In this document: positions 55,852 to 63,972 of the stretch, one piece after another | Numbering within the stretch: the stretch's first letter is position 1 | How the letters are laid out: each line of letters opens with the position of its first letter | NCBI RefSeq assembly: GCF_000407185.1 | Contig: NZ_KE136484.1 | Coordinates: 1 to 64,000 of the forward strand | DNA from: Enterococcus malodoratus ATCC 43197 | GTDB taxonomy: Bacteria > Bacillota > Bacilli > Lactobacillales > Enterococcaceae | Direction: 5' to 3' | DNA length: 64,000 bases | Notes under the pieces: generated by a model | The model's database searches: none | Seen by the model: the letters and a program-made list of their open reading frames with translations, nothing else | Told to the model about the DNA's origin: nothing | Translations under genes and position numbers: made by a program

Positions 55852-57222
55852 TTAACCCAATTTAGGCTCTTTGCGGAAATGAATCAGACTAGCGATAAAT
55901 ACTGCTACAAGTAGAGCCAGTAGAACAAGCAGCGAAATCTGTGAGCCGGTAACAGTAGCCGCGATAAAATCAGACTGCGATTGCTGTGCCAAGTTGATGA
56001 TCGTAGCAACGATCGCTGTGGCAATTGCGCCAGAGAATTGTTGTAGAGTATTGAACAGGGTGTTGCCGTCACCGTATTCCTCCTCTGAAAGCAAGTTCAT
56101 ACCAGTAGTCATTAAATTGCTGTAGGCAAAGCCGATGCCGATCATATAAAAGACATGTCCAGCGACAAATCCAAGCAAAATCGGTGAGCGTAATAACAAG
56201 GTTAAGGCAATCCAGCCAATGGTTGCGAAGCTTAATCCAAGCAGAATCGGTTTTTTTGAACCGAATGTATCTAAGACGCGGCCAGAAATGGGAGCTAGGA
56301 TTGCGCCGACAGCTGCTCCGGGCATCATTACAAGACCAGCAATAAACGCGTCTTTTCCTAAAACGATTTGAATAAAGTTAGGCAAGACAAAAGAAATACC
56401 TAAAAGTAAAAACTGACAAACTAAAAAGCCGCACAAGAATAAAACAAAGACTTTATTTTTCAAAACTGCAATTCGTACCAAAGGATTTTTTCCGCGAGTG
56501 GCTTGACGATAAAAAATCAGGAAGCCAACAATGCCGACAGCTAATGAAAGCAGCCCTAATAAACTGCCTATTTGATTTAAGAAAAGTAACAATCCGCTGA
56601 AGAGCAACGCAACGCCGAGTAAGCTTACGATATCCAAAGCGCCGGTTTTTTTAACCGGCATTTCCGGAATGGCATAGAGGCCGATCACTAATGAAATGGC
56701 TAATACTGGCAATAAGAATAGAAAGATTGCATGCCAAGAGAGACTAGCGGTCATAATTCCGCCGTAAGTCGGTCCAATTGCCGGGGCGATCGAAGTCGTT
56801 AAAGTGCCGACTCCCATCATTGTGCCGCGTTTGTGCATAGGTGTGAAATTTAGAATAATATGAAACATCAGCGGCAAAGCGATCCCTGTGCTGACTCCTT
56901 GCAATAAACGGCCAAATAATAAGATGCTGAAGGAGGGCGACCATAAATCAATCACTAAACCTGCGATGAAAAAGAGATTTGCGACGATAAATAATTTACG
57001 AATCGAAAAATTTTTCAATAAATAATTGGAGAAGGGCACCATAATGGAGATCACTAAGAGATAAATGGTCGTGACCCATTGCACCATACCGGTGGATATT
57101 CCGAATTGATTGATCAAAGTAGGGAAGGTTACGTTCATCGCAGTTTCAATCAGAACACCGGCGAAGGACATAATCCCAGTGGCAAGAACAGCTAACAACA
57201 AATGGATTTTCTTTTCTTTCAT
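55852..57222 (-). CDS. MFS multidrug transporter (DHA2, EmrB/QacA type)
   Basis: The 456-residue protein has 14 likely membrane segments and the DHA2 signatures TAMNVTFPTLINQFGIS, WVTTIYLLVISIMVPFSNYL, LLFGRLLQGVSTG and GPTYGGIM. The start used is the ATG at 57222 (GAGG upstream). It is followed on the same strand by the XRE regulator gene. A palindromic site lies 155 bases upstream. Confidence 0.88.
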   Translation of the reverse strand: MKEKKIHLLLAVLATGIMSFAGVLIETAMNVTFPTLINQFGISTGMVQWVTTIYLLVISIMVPFSNYLLKNFSIRKLFIVANLFFIAGLVIDLWSPSFSILLFGRLLQGVSTGIALPLMFHIILNFTPMHKRGTMMGVGTLTTSIAPAIGPTYGGIMTASLSWHAIFLFLLPVLAISLVIGLYAIPEMPVKKTGALDIVSLLGVALLFSGLLLFLNQIGSLLGLLSLAVGIVGFLIFYRQATRGKNPLVRIAVLKNKVFVLFLCGFLVCQFLLLGISFVLPNFIQIVLGKDAFIAGLVMMPGAAVGAILAPISGRVLDTFGSKKPILLGLSFATIGWIALTLLLRSPILLGFVAGHVFYMIGIGFAYSNLMTTGMNLLSEEEYGDGNTLFNTLQQFSGAIATAIVATIINLAQQSQSDFIAATVTGSQISLLVLLALLVAVFIASLIHFRKEPKLG

Positions 57223-57377
57223 ATAATATAACCTCACTTTATTTCCACAGATAACTTTATTTTAGAAGATCGATTCGCACCAAATCAGTAGATTAAGGAA
57301 TAGAACCTACAGCTGTTTTTCAAAAAAACAGACAAATAGCTTTATCTTCGTCATGCATGCCATTTCACCAAAACGCT

Positions 57378-57410
57378 CGGTACCTAAACCGATAAAAAAT
57401 TTTTGTACCG
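57378..57410. promoter_or_regulatory. CGGTAC...GTACCG inverted repeat
   Basis: CGGTAC (57378-57383) and GTACCG (57405-57410) are inverted around an A/T-rich centre that contains a second ACCGAT. The site is upstream of the DHA2 pump gene and could be a regulator target. The rest of the 57223-57571 gap holds only terminator hairpins. Confidence 0.4.
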
Positions 57411-57447
57411 ATTGCTAATGCTATAAACTGAGAAAAGTGGAATTGGC

Positions 57448-57497
57448 AAAAAAAGAGAGAGGAAGGTTTCTAAATTAATAGAAACCGCCTCTCTCTC
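57448..57497 (-). terminator. Terminator downstream of the TraX-family gene
   Basis: On the minus strand GAGAGAGG-cg-GTTTCTA / TAGAAAC-ctt-CCTCTCTC is followed by seven T. A smaller hairpin with T-run (AAAAGC / GCTTTT) lies at 57531-57556, nearer the gene, and may also end transcription. Confidence 0.8.
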
Positions 57498-57571
57498 GAC
57501 ACGCATTGCGTGTTATCTGTACGATTTATTCACAAAAAGCATTGTAAAGCTTTTTACGAACAAGGTCAAGT

Positions 57572-58363
57572 TCAGCGTTGAAGCAAAAAGCTGATCACAG
57601 CAAAAATCGCGATGTGTACGGGATAAAAAATATAAAAGAAATTCCGCATGCTGCGGCCTTTTTCACCGTTGTATAGAATGATTGGAATTGCTGCTAAAAA
57701 CATCATCCATTGGAAATTGAAGGTAAAGGCGTATTGAATGCCGCCGCCAAGAATTAGAGTGATCATTGCTGCTATAACCAAAGCAGCGATTTGTAAAGCC
57801 TTCCTACCGTGAAAAAGATAAAATAGAACGGCAAGTAAAACAAATAGAATACCGCCTTCAGTCATCATTAAGGTTGGAACAAGCAAAGTAAAGATTTGGA
57901 AGAAGAGCAGTCCGAATTTTGAAGCCAATAGACTGCCGCTAGATAATAATATCATTACAAACACACTCAAAAGCGTTGGCACAAGGAACCATATCATTCC
58001 TTTGCCGAATTTCTTTTGTTTGAAAAATTCGCAGGCCTGCATATAGACGGTACCTAAAAATAGTGTACCGAAGACATTGTTGATCACGATCGCGCCATCA
58101 ATTGTAAAATAGTGATTCAAAATCATATTGATAATGCCCATCAACCAATAGCCTGCTAATAAACGAAACAGATATCTCTTCCGATTACTCGTGTGGATGA
58201 AGCCTTCAGAACTTTCAAATAAGAAAATCGGTGCGGCAATTCGTCCAATCCAATGAAACCACATGGGGACACCTAAAAAGAGAAAAAATTCTCCAAGGTG
58301 ATCAAGCACCATCGTTACAACCCCTAAAACTTTCAACTGGAAACCAGTCATTCCTTTATTCAT
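57572..58363 (-). CDS. TraX family membrane protein
   Basis: The 263-residue protein has about eight membrane segments and the TraX pattern: FQLKVLGVVTMVLDHLGEFF, then HWIGRIAAPIFLFESSEGFIHTSNRKRYL and a terminal RNFFYIFYPVHIAIFAVI. F-plasmid TraX acetylates pilin, but chromosomal homologues in Firmicutes have no known role. No conjugation genes are nearby. The ATG follows GAGG. Confidence 0.85.
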   Translation of the reverse strand: MNKGMTGFQLKVLGVVTMVLDHLGEFFLFLGVPMWFHWIGRIAAPIFLFESSEGFIHTSNRKRYLFRLLAGYWLMGIINMILNHYFTIDGAIVINNVFGTLFLGTVYMQACEFFKQKKFGKGMIWFLVPTLLSVFVMILLSSGSLLASKFGLLFFQIFTLLVPTLMMTEGGILFVLLAVLFYLFHGRKALQIAALVIAAMITLILGGGIQYAFTFNFQWMMFLAAIPIILYNGEKGRSMRNFFYIFYPVHIAIFAVISFLLQR

Positions 58364-58402
58364 TAAAAAACCTCTTTCACTAATTTAAAGAAAATTTCTA
58401 TT

Positions 58403-58468
58403 TACTCAGCCGTCAATCAACCTTATTTCAAGAAAAATAAAGTTGATTGACGTACAGCGAAGTGAGTA
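58403..58468. repeat. Long palindrome upstream of the TraX gene
   Basis: An 11-bp stem CGTCAATCAAC / GTTGATTGACG (58411-58421 with 58442-58452) contains an inner TTATTT / AAATAA and is enclosed by TACTCA / TGAGTA. No T-run follows, so it is not a standard terminator. Confidence 0.5.
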
Positions 58469-58583
58469 TCCGCTCTTTCCTTAATGTCACATTAACGAAT
58501 ATTTTTGCCGATCACCATATATTGAGCGAACAATCTACTTACAAAAATGAGAGGTTGAAATGTCAGAAAATTCTTTAAACTTA

Positions 58584-58612
58584 TTGACAAGTAATAGAAC
58601 CTCCGTTATCAT
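58584..58612 (+). promoter_or_regulatory. Promoter of the Thr/Ile leader (ridA attenuator)
   Basis: TTGACA (58584-58589), a 17-base spacer and TATCAT (58607-58612) precede the leader peptide. Confidence 0.82.
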
Positions 58613-58668
58613 TACAATCATAAATTAATTTAATTGCCATTTAAATTTAATTTTAAAGGAGAATTTCT

Positions 58669-58719
58669 ATGAACGCGACGACTACTAAACAAATGATTAT
58701 TATTAGACTGAGGACTTGA
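58669..58719 (+). CDS. Leader peptide, Thr/Ile-rich (16 aa)
   Basis: A 16-codon frame, MNATTTKQMIIIRLRT, follows AAAGGAG at 7 bases. It has three consecutive Thr codons and three consecutive Ile codons, the layout of threonine/isoleucine attenuators such as ThrL or IlvL. Its stop codon lies in the first arm of a strong hairpin, and a terminator with a competing stem follows. I know no described homologue. Confidence 0.7.
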   Translation: MNATTTKQMIIIRLRT

Positions 58720-58791
58720 ATTCTGTTTTGTGCAAAACAGATTGAAGTCCTGTTTGACATTTGTTGAGTGGGATTCTCCAAGCATCCCACT
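58711..58791 (+). promoter_or_regulatory. Attenuator stems of the Thr/Ile leader
   Basis: Hairpin A (58711-58751) pairs AGGACTT with AAGTCCT and CTGTTTTG with CAAAACAG. Hairpin B (58767-58791) pairs AGTGGGAT with ATCCCACT. B uses the 5' arm of the terminator that follows, so B and the terminator exclude each other. The folding energy was not computed. Confidence 0.65.
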
Positions 58792-58814
58792 TTAATTAGT
58801 GAGATGCTTTTTTT
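58781..58814 (+). terminator. Attenuator terminator before ridA
   Basis: The stem AGCATCCCACT / AGTGAGATGCT (10 of 11 paired) is followed by seven T. It shares bases 58784-58791 with hairpin B. Confidence 0.82.
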
Positions 58815-58845
58815 GTCAGTTTTGTTTTTCGCAGTGTATAGAGTA

Positions 58846-58951
58846 TGACAGCTAAGCATGATTTCTAATCAAGTTAGTGACAAGTTGTTTAGCAAAATGA
58901 TATGCGCGATTAGGATTAGAAATATTTTCCATTAGTACGAATTAGCTGTCA
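58846..58951 (+). other. Large nested stem-loop between attenuator and ridA
   Basis: An outer perfect 10-bp stem TGACAGCTAA / TTAGCTGTCA (58846-58855 with 58942-58951) encloses an inner perfect 10-bp stem ATTTCTAATC / GATTAGAAAT (58861-58870 with 58914-58923). It is about 106 bases long and has no gene in it. It may be a structured RNA in the ridA leader or a small palindromic insertion. Confidence 0.6.
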
Positions 58952-59059
58952 GTCCAGATCAGTTCTGTTCGTGATTTCAAGGAAATGAGCAGAAAAATAG
59001 GCAAGTTTGTGACGAGTCAGTTGTTGGGTAATTGCAATCAAAAAAAAGGAGTGGGGAAA

Positions 59060-59479
59060 ATGGAAAACAACGTAACAAAGGTGAACTTTCAAGAACCAAT
59101 GATCCAAACAGTCGAAACAACAGAGGCGCCAAAAGCAATCGGCCCCTATGTTCAGGGCAAAGTCGTGAACGGCATGCTGTATGCGTCAGGTCAAATCGCG
59201 CTTGATCCGGCGAGTGGAGAATTAGTCGGCGAAACGATTGAAGATCAAACGTATCAGGTTTTACGGAATGTCGGAGGGGTTTTGAAGGCTGTTGGGGTAG
59301 ACTATGACCAAGTAGTCAAAACAACTTGCTTCTTGAAAAACATGTCTGATTTTACTGCATTTAATCAGATTTACGAAAGCTTTTTCGATAATGAAAAACC
59401 TAGTCGTTCGTGTGTGGGTGTCGCTAATTTACCGAAGGACGCTTTGGTAGAAGTTGAGATTGTAGCGGTAGTTGAATAA
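59060..59479 (+). CDS. ridA: RidA family enamine/imine deaminase
   Basis: RidA clears reactive 2-aminoacrylate and 2-aminocrotonate made by threonine/serine dehydratases. The 139-residue protein has the core QTVETTEAPKAIGPYVQG, NGMLYASGQIALDP and the active-site arginine in PSRSCVGVANLPKDALVEVE. It carries about 15 extra N-terminal residues compared with canonical RidA, which starts near IQTVET. I use the ATG at 59060 with AAGGAG 8 bases upstream; a longer frame from 58985 has no ribosome binding site. The Thr/Ile leader upstream fits its link to threonine and isoleucine metabolism. Confidence 0.9.
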   Translation: MENNVTKVNFQEPMIQTVETTEAPKAIGPYVQGKVVNGMLYASGQIALDPASGELVGETIEDQTYQVLRNVGGVLKAVGVDYDQVVKTTCFLKNMSDFTAFNQIYESFFDNEKPSRSCVGVANLPKDALVEVEIVAVVE

Positions 59480-59482
59480 AGA

Positions 59483-59518
59483 TAAACAGAGCAGGAATAC
59501 AACCTGCTCTGTTTTTTT
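59483..59518. terminator. Bidirectional terminator between ridA and yeiH
   Basis: The stem AAACAGAGCAGG / CCTGCTCTGTTT is followed by T and overlaps the last bases of the yeiH-type gene. Confidence 0.9.
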
Positions 59519-60524
59519 AGATATGCAAAAGGAAAATAAATACTACCGCAGCAACTGTTTGAACTGCTCCGACCGATAGACCATAAAGCAAGAAACGCGG
59601 TCCTTCTTTTAAGAATTTTCGGAAATCCAACCGCAGTCCGATTGCTGCCAATGCCGTGGTCTCAAACCAAGTGCTGATAAAATGAGCCCCGTCACTAAAG
59701 AGCGGCGGCAATGAAAAGAAGCTGTTGATGACACAGAAAATCAAAAAGCTAGTAACATACCAAGGAATCGGGAACTTTTTCTTTGAACCCTTAGCGGTCA
59801 CCAAGCCATCCTGTTGAGCTTTACGTTCAAAAATAAAGACGACGACTACCAAAAATATGATACGGGTAATCTTGAAGAGCATCGCATATTTTACCGTTTC
59901 TGGATTAATCAGGCTGGCGCCAGCAACGACTTGGCCGACAGACTGCAATGTTCCGCCCAGCAAAGCACTTTTACTTAGTAAAGCATCACCGAATAATGAC
60001 AGACCCAAAAAAGGGAGTGACAACATCATGACGGTTCCTAGTAAATTGACCAGCGTTATAATCTGCCCCTTCTCTTCATCATTGGCTTCGATCGAAGGTG
60101 CAATTGCGCCGATCGCTGATGAACCGCAAACGGCGTTCCCACCGGCCATCATCATAGCCATTTTTTCATTAAAACCCAGTTTTCGGCCAATCCAATAACC
60201 TCCAGTAAGAACGGTTGTCATGATCAATACAATGAACAGCAGCCCCTTAATCCCCATTTCACCAATCGTTTGGAAAGTTACTGTAAAACCAAGCAAGACG
60301 ACGGAATACTCCAATAAACGACTTTCGGAAAATTTTGTCCCAGCTGCTAAAACGGGTTGTTTAAACAAGGTGTTGCCCAAAATAATTCCTAACAGAATCG
60401 CCAAGGTGGCCCCTCCTAATTTGGGCATGAGCAATGCTAATAATTTTCCGCAAATCGCGACGGCCAGTGACAACAACAGTCCCGGTAAAATCGGTTTTAT
60501 TTTGTTTAACGTGGTAGTAAACAT
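59517..60524 (-). CDS. YeiH family (UPF0324) membrane protein, putative sulfate exporter
   Basis: The 335-residue protein has about ten membrane segments and the family blocks LLGIILGNTLF, LLEYSVVLLGFTVTF, GGNAVCGSSAIGAIAPSIEA and ETTALAAIGLRLDFRKFLKEG. YeiH proteins are annotated as sulfate or sulfite-related exporters, but the role is not well proven. AAAGGAG precedes the ATG. It is divergent from a LysR gene, as yeiH and yeiE are in Escherichia coli. Confidence 0.88.
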   Translation of the reverse strand: MFTTTLNKIKPILPGLLLSLAVAICGKLLALLMPKLGGATLAILLGIILGNTLFKQPVLAAGTKFSESRLLEYSVVLLGFTVTFQTIGEMGIKGLLFIVLIMTTVLTGGYWIGRKLGFNEKMAMMMAGGNAVCGSSAIGAIAPSIEANDEEKGQIITLVNLLGTVMMLSLPFLGLSLFGDALLSKSALLGGTLQSVGQVVAGASLINPETVKYAMLFKITRIIFLVVVVFIFERKAQQDGLVTAKGSKKKFPIPWYVTSFLIFCVINSFFSLPPLFSDGAHFISTWFETTALAAIGLRLDFRKFLKEGPRFLLYGLSVGAVQTVAAVVFIFLLHI

Positions 60525-60638
60525 AGTGTGTCTCCTTTCTTAATAAATAATTTATTTGATAGTAAGATGTTTGTTTTATGGGCGGTAATCAGACTATTAG
60601 CGACTCATCGTCTAGAGGGAATCGCTACTCATGAACTA

Positions 60639-60682
60639 AATTATAACCAACATCTTTCATTATTATAATTTATTGATATAAT
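60639..60682 (+). promoter_or_regulatory. Inverted repeat and -10 box before the LysR gene
   Basis: AATTATAA (60639-60646) and TTATAATT (60663-60670) form a perfect inverted repeat, just before TATAAT (60677-60682). A second palindrome ATAAAT-A-ATTTAT lies near 60543-60555 next to the YeiH start. Both fit LysR binding in the shared 178-base control region. Confidence 0.5.
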
Positions 60683-60702
60683 ACCTTAGATAGAAAAAGA
60701 TA

Positions 60703-61530
60703 ATGGAAGTGATTACGATATTTAAATGGTTAGAAACCTTCAAAGTGGTATATGAAACCAAAAATTTTTCTAAGGCTTCGGAAATTCTATTCATTTCCCA
60801 GCCGACGGTTTCTTCTCAGATCAAACAATTGGAAAATGAATTCGGTACACAATTATTTATTCGCAGCGGCAGAAAAGAAGTCTTGGTAACGCCGCAAGCG
60901 GAGATCCTATATGAACGGGTCGTCGATTTAATGGACGATTGGGATAATTTATATCAAGCAGTTCAAACCAATCAGCAACAGATTGTTCGTTGTGTGATTG
61001 GTGCCTCCCATACATTTGCGAATTATGTTTTACCAGCGCTTTTGATCCAATTGCATCAGAAATTTCCGCAAATTCGGTTTAGTGTCCAGATGATGAACTC
61101 TTTGGAAGTATTACAGGCGGTGGAGCACCATACAGTGGACATCGGCTTTATTGAAAAACCCTTGTCTGCACCAAATATCAAACGCATTCCGTTGATGGAA
61201 GATCAACTCGTCTTGGCTGGAGATACAGAAAAGGGGCCATGGCTAGTTCGGGAAAATACTTCTGGGGTCTATTATTATACGAAACGATTTTTGGAAGAAA
61301 AGGATATCGAAGGGCCTGTTATGGAGATTCAAAACAATGAGGTGATTGTCGGTTTGCTGAAGCAGGGCTTTGGCTGCTCCTTGATTTCAGAGCGGGCGGT
61401 GGAAGGGATTTCTCATCAAAGACTCGATGAAAGTTTCAAACGAAATTTTTATTTGATCCGACGAAAAACCAGCGTGTCTGATGATATTGAAAAATGTGCC
61501 GAGTATATTTGTGAATGGAGTAAGCAATAA
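60703..61530 (+). CDS. LysR family transcriptional regulator
   Basis: The 275-residue protein has the LysR helix-turn-helix (FKWLETFKVVYETKNFSKASEIL, FISQPTVSSQIKQLENEFGTQLF) and a substrate-binding domain. The context with YeiH matches YeiE/CysB-type regulators. The start is uncertain: the ATG at 60703 has only a weak ribosome binding site, and an unusual start nearer the conserved FKWLETF cannot be excluded. Confidence 0.85.
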   Translation: MEVITIFKWLETFKVVYETKNFSKASEILFISQPTVSSQIKQLENEFGTQLFIRSGRKEVLVTPQAEILYERVVDLMDDWDNLYQAVQTNQQQIVRCVIGASHTFANYVLPALLIQLHQKFPQIRFSVQMMNSLEVLQAVEHHTVDIGFIEKPLSAPNIKRIPLMEDQLVLAGDTEKGPWLVRENTSGVYYYTKRFLEEKDIEGPVMEIQNNEVIVGLLKQGFGCSLISERAVEGISHQRLDESFKRNFYLIRRKTSVSDDIEKCAEYICEWSKQ

Positions 61531-61537
61531 AAAATTA

Positions 61538-61584
61538 GAGGGCAGAAACCAGAGCTAATAAAATGCTGCTTTCTGTCCCTTTGT
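61538..61584 (+). terminator. Terminator after the LysR gene
   Basis: The stem AGGGCAGAAA / TTTCTG-t-CCCT has one bulge, a long loop and a short T-tract. Confidence 0.5.
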
Positions 61585-61635
61585 TAACCTATTCATTAAA
61601 AGGGCCGATAACGTAAAGTGCAGAAAAATGTTCAC

Positions 61636-61676
61636 ACCGAAAAACTATCTGCCGGAAATCGGCAGACAGTCTTTCG
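61636..61676 (-). terminator. Terminator of the M28 peptidase gene
   Basis: On the minus strand CTGTCTGCCG / CGGCAGATAG is followed by TTTTT. Confidence 0.8.
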
Positions 61677-61693
61677 ATAGTTCCAACGAATGA

Positions 61694-62872
61694 TTATTGT
61701 TTCAAGGAATGAGTCAACTCAGTTAAAAATAGGACGGCTTCTTCTAAACGTTGAAAGTCTACAATCGATAAATTATCTTTTGGTGTGTGCATGACCGCTT
61801 CCATCAATAAATGCATTTGCGTCGAAGCGATAGCAACGGCTGGAATTCCTGCTCCGGCAAATAGCATATGGTCTCCCATTGGCCAAGGGTCAACCTTTTC
61901 AACGGTTGGATAATCTGCTGCAAAGCCTTCTAACTGCGCATCTAATTGTTCGTTACATTCGTAAAGTGAATAAGAAATGGTACTATTTTGCATACCAGCA
62001 CCATCGACATTAAAGGCAAAGTCATATTCTGTTGGTTGACTTAGTGACTGATTCATAAAAGTCATTTCTCCCGGCATTGAATAGTAGTCTTCTCCGTTGA
62101 ACAGGACGAATTCAAGTTGATTCTCCAGTTTTGTCTGAGTTAATTGTTCCGCCAAAGTTAGCAGTACTGCGACACCTGACCCATCGTCCAATGCTCCTGG
62201 AGTCGTTGGTTTAGTATCGATGTGAGCAGAATAAGCAAGTTTTTTTCCAGTACCCAAAGTAGCGATCACGTTTGCTCCGACAGCGGGTCTACGTTCAGTC
62301 CGCAGTCTGAGAGTAGCGTTTTTCTTGTTTAATAGTAAGGATAAACATTTTCCTTTGACTGTTCCACATGGAACATTAAAGTCGCCGTCTTGAATGATGG
62401 GCACGGGTACATCTTCGAGAAAGCTTACTGTAATGACGGCCAAAGGTTGTTTTTGCTCCAGTTCCCGAATAATCGTTTGATGTTCTTCAGGGTTCCAAAA
62501 AATCATACTTTTCGGCATGATTGGTTCCTTACATAATTCACCATACAGCACACAAATCTTATCGGTTAAATTCGCTGTTTTTAATTCTTGGATCGATTGT
62601 ACACAAACCAGTTCGCCACTTACTTCACACGGCATCGCATATTCTGCTGCGTCCACTTCCACAGCTCGACCATCCACGATCAACTCTGCGCCATCATTTT
62701 GCCAATCCATACAAGGAAATTCCTGCAACCAAACATCATAGCCCAACGTTTTAAATGTTTCTGCTGCGTACTCGACCGCTGCTTTATTTCCAGCTGAACC
62801 AGTTGCTCGCGGCCCGATTTCCTGACATAATTTTTCCATATGACGTACTAAATTTTTTTTAATGATTTCCAC
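61694..62872 (-). CDS. M28 family zinc aminopeptidase
   Basis: The 392-residue cytoplasmic peptidase has the two-zinc ligands in order: H and D in YSAHIDTKPTTPGALDDGSG (about residues 228-246), the catalytic glutamate in LFNGEDYY, D in FNVDGAG and the late His in MHTPKDN. An inserted PA-like domain lies at about 85-180. The start is GTG with AGGAG upstream. No signal peptide is visible, so it acts on intracellular peptides. Confidence 0.88.
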   Translation of the reverse strand: MEIIKKNLVRHMEKLCQEIGPRATGSAGNKAAVEYAAETFKTLGYDVWLQEFPCMDWQNDGAELIVDGRAVEVDAAEYAMPCEVSGELVCVQSIQELKTANLTDKICVLYGELCKEPIMPKSMIFWNPEEHQTIIRELEQKQPLAVITVSFLEDVPVPIIQDGDFNVPCGTVKGKCLSLLLNKKNATLRLRTERRPAVGANVIATLGTGKKLAYSAHIDTKPTTPGALDDGSGVAVLLTLAEQLTQTKLENQLEFVLFNGEDYYSMPGEMTFMNQSLSQPTEYDFAFNVDGAGMQNSTISYSLYECNEQLDAQLEGFAADYPTVEKVDPWPMGDHMLFAGAGIPAVAIASTQMHLLMEAVMHTPKDNLSIVDFQRLEEAVLFLTELTHSLKQ

Positions 62873-63029
62873 TTTGCAACACTCCTTTTAGTTGATAACA
62901 TAAGTATAGGCGGTCTTCGAAAGCATTTCTTGACCTTCCTTGTGATTCTTAGTGGAGCATAAATGAAAAAAGAGCCAAAAGTTAACGAGCCGATTTTTAC
63001 ATAGTATGAAAGATAAGCGGAGGGATATT

Positions 63030-63923
63030 ATGGCAAATTTGGAGCATGCGGCAGCGGTCACTCGGATGCAGGATTATATCGATGATTATTTAGAAGAAGA
63101 GATTACTTTGCATGCTTTAGCCCAGCAAGCAGGCTATTCACCCTGGCACTGCGCCAAAATGTTTAAGGAGTATACGAATAAATCTCCCTTTGAATACATT
63201 CGCAAATTGCGACTATCAAAAGCAGCTTTGGTTTTACGTGATGAGCAATTGCGTGTGATTGATGTGGCTTTAGATTTTGTTTTTGACTCCCATGAGGGAT
63301 TTACTCGCGCCTTTCGAAAGCAGTTTGGCGTTACTCCCAAAACCTATCAAAAAAAGACACCGCCAATCCCGTTGTTTACCCCCTATCCTGTTGAAAGCTA
63401 CTATTTAATGGGCGAGGAGCATGATGAATTATTACCAGTATCGAAAAATCTGCATGTACGATTAATTAATTTTCCGGCTCGCAAGCTGATTTTACTACGC
63501 GGAGAAAAGGCTGAAACGTATATTGAGTATGCTCATGAGGCTGGTTGTGACGTGTGGGGTATTCTTGCTAGTATTAAGGAAGCTCTGTATGAACCTATAG
63601 GTCTGTGGCTGCCTGAAAGTATGCGCTCAGAAGGAACATCAAGGTATGCGCAAGGTGTTGAGGTTCCATTCGATTATCAAGGAATCATCCCTGCAGGATT
63701 TGAGATAATCGATCTGCCAGCATGTATGATGTTGTTGTTCCAGGGAGATCCGTATGACGAGAAACGATTTGACGAGGCAATCAATGCTGTAATTAAGCAG
63801 ATTGATCAGTATGATCCTAACGAAAACAATTGTCAGTGGGCTGAAAATGATGCGCCGCGCATTCAATTGGAGCCACAAGGATATCGAGGATATATTGAAG
63901 CTAGACCCGTCTATTTCAGTTAA
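63030..63923 (+). CDS. AraC family regulator with GyrI-like effector domain
   Basis: The 297-residue protein has an N-terminal AraC double helix-turn-helix (about 10-105: ITLHALAQQAGYSPWHCAKMF and VIDVALDFVFDSHEGFTRAF) and a C-terminal GyrI-like ligand-binding domain (about 140-297), the layout of Rob and similar multidrug-responsive regulators. It starts ATG at 63030 after CGGAGGG; upstream in-frame codons lack a ribosome binding site. No target gene is adjacent in the window. Confidence 0.88.
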   Translation: MANLEHAAAVTRMQDYIDDYLEEEITLHALAQQAGYSPWHCAKMFKEYTNKSPFEYIRKLRLSKAALVLRDEQLRVIDVALDFVFDSHEGFTRAFRKQFGVTPKTYQKKTPPIPLFTPYPVESYYLMGEEHDELLPVSKNLHVRLINFPARKLILLRGEKAETYIEYAHEAGCDVWGILASIKEALYEPIGLWLPESMRSEGTSRYAQGVEVPFDYQGIIPAGFEIIDLPACMMLLFQGDPYDEKRFDEAINAVIKQIDQYDPNENNCQWAENDAPRIQLEPQGYRGYIEARPVYFS

Positions 63924-63926
63924 ATC

Positions 63927-63972
63927 CAAAAGCTTTTGAACTTTTACAATAAAAAGTTTGAAAGCTTTTTTC
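63927..63972 (+). terminator. Terminator of the AraC-type gene
   Basis: The stem AAAAGCTTT-t-GAACTTTT / AAAAGTT-tg-AAAGCTTTT is followed by T. Confidence 0.82.

Noticed and set aside
58653-58859. 68-codon minus-strand frame over the ridA attenuator
   Set aside because: It is formed by the complement of the leader hairpins and terminator and has no ribosome binding site.
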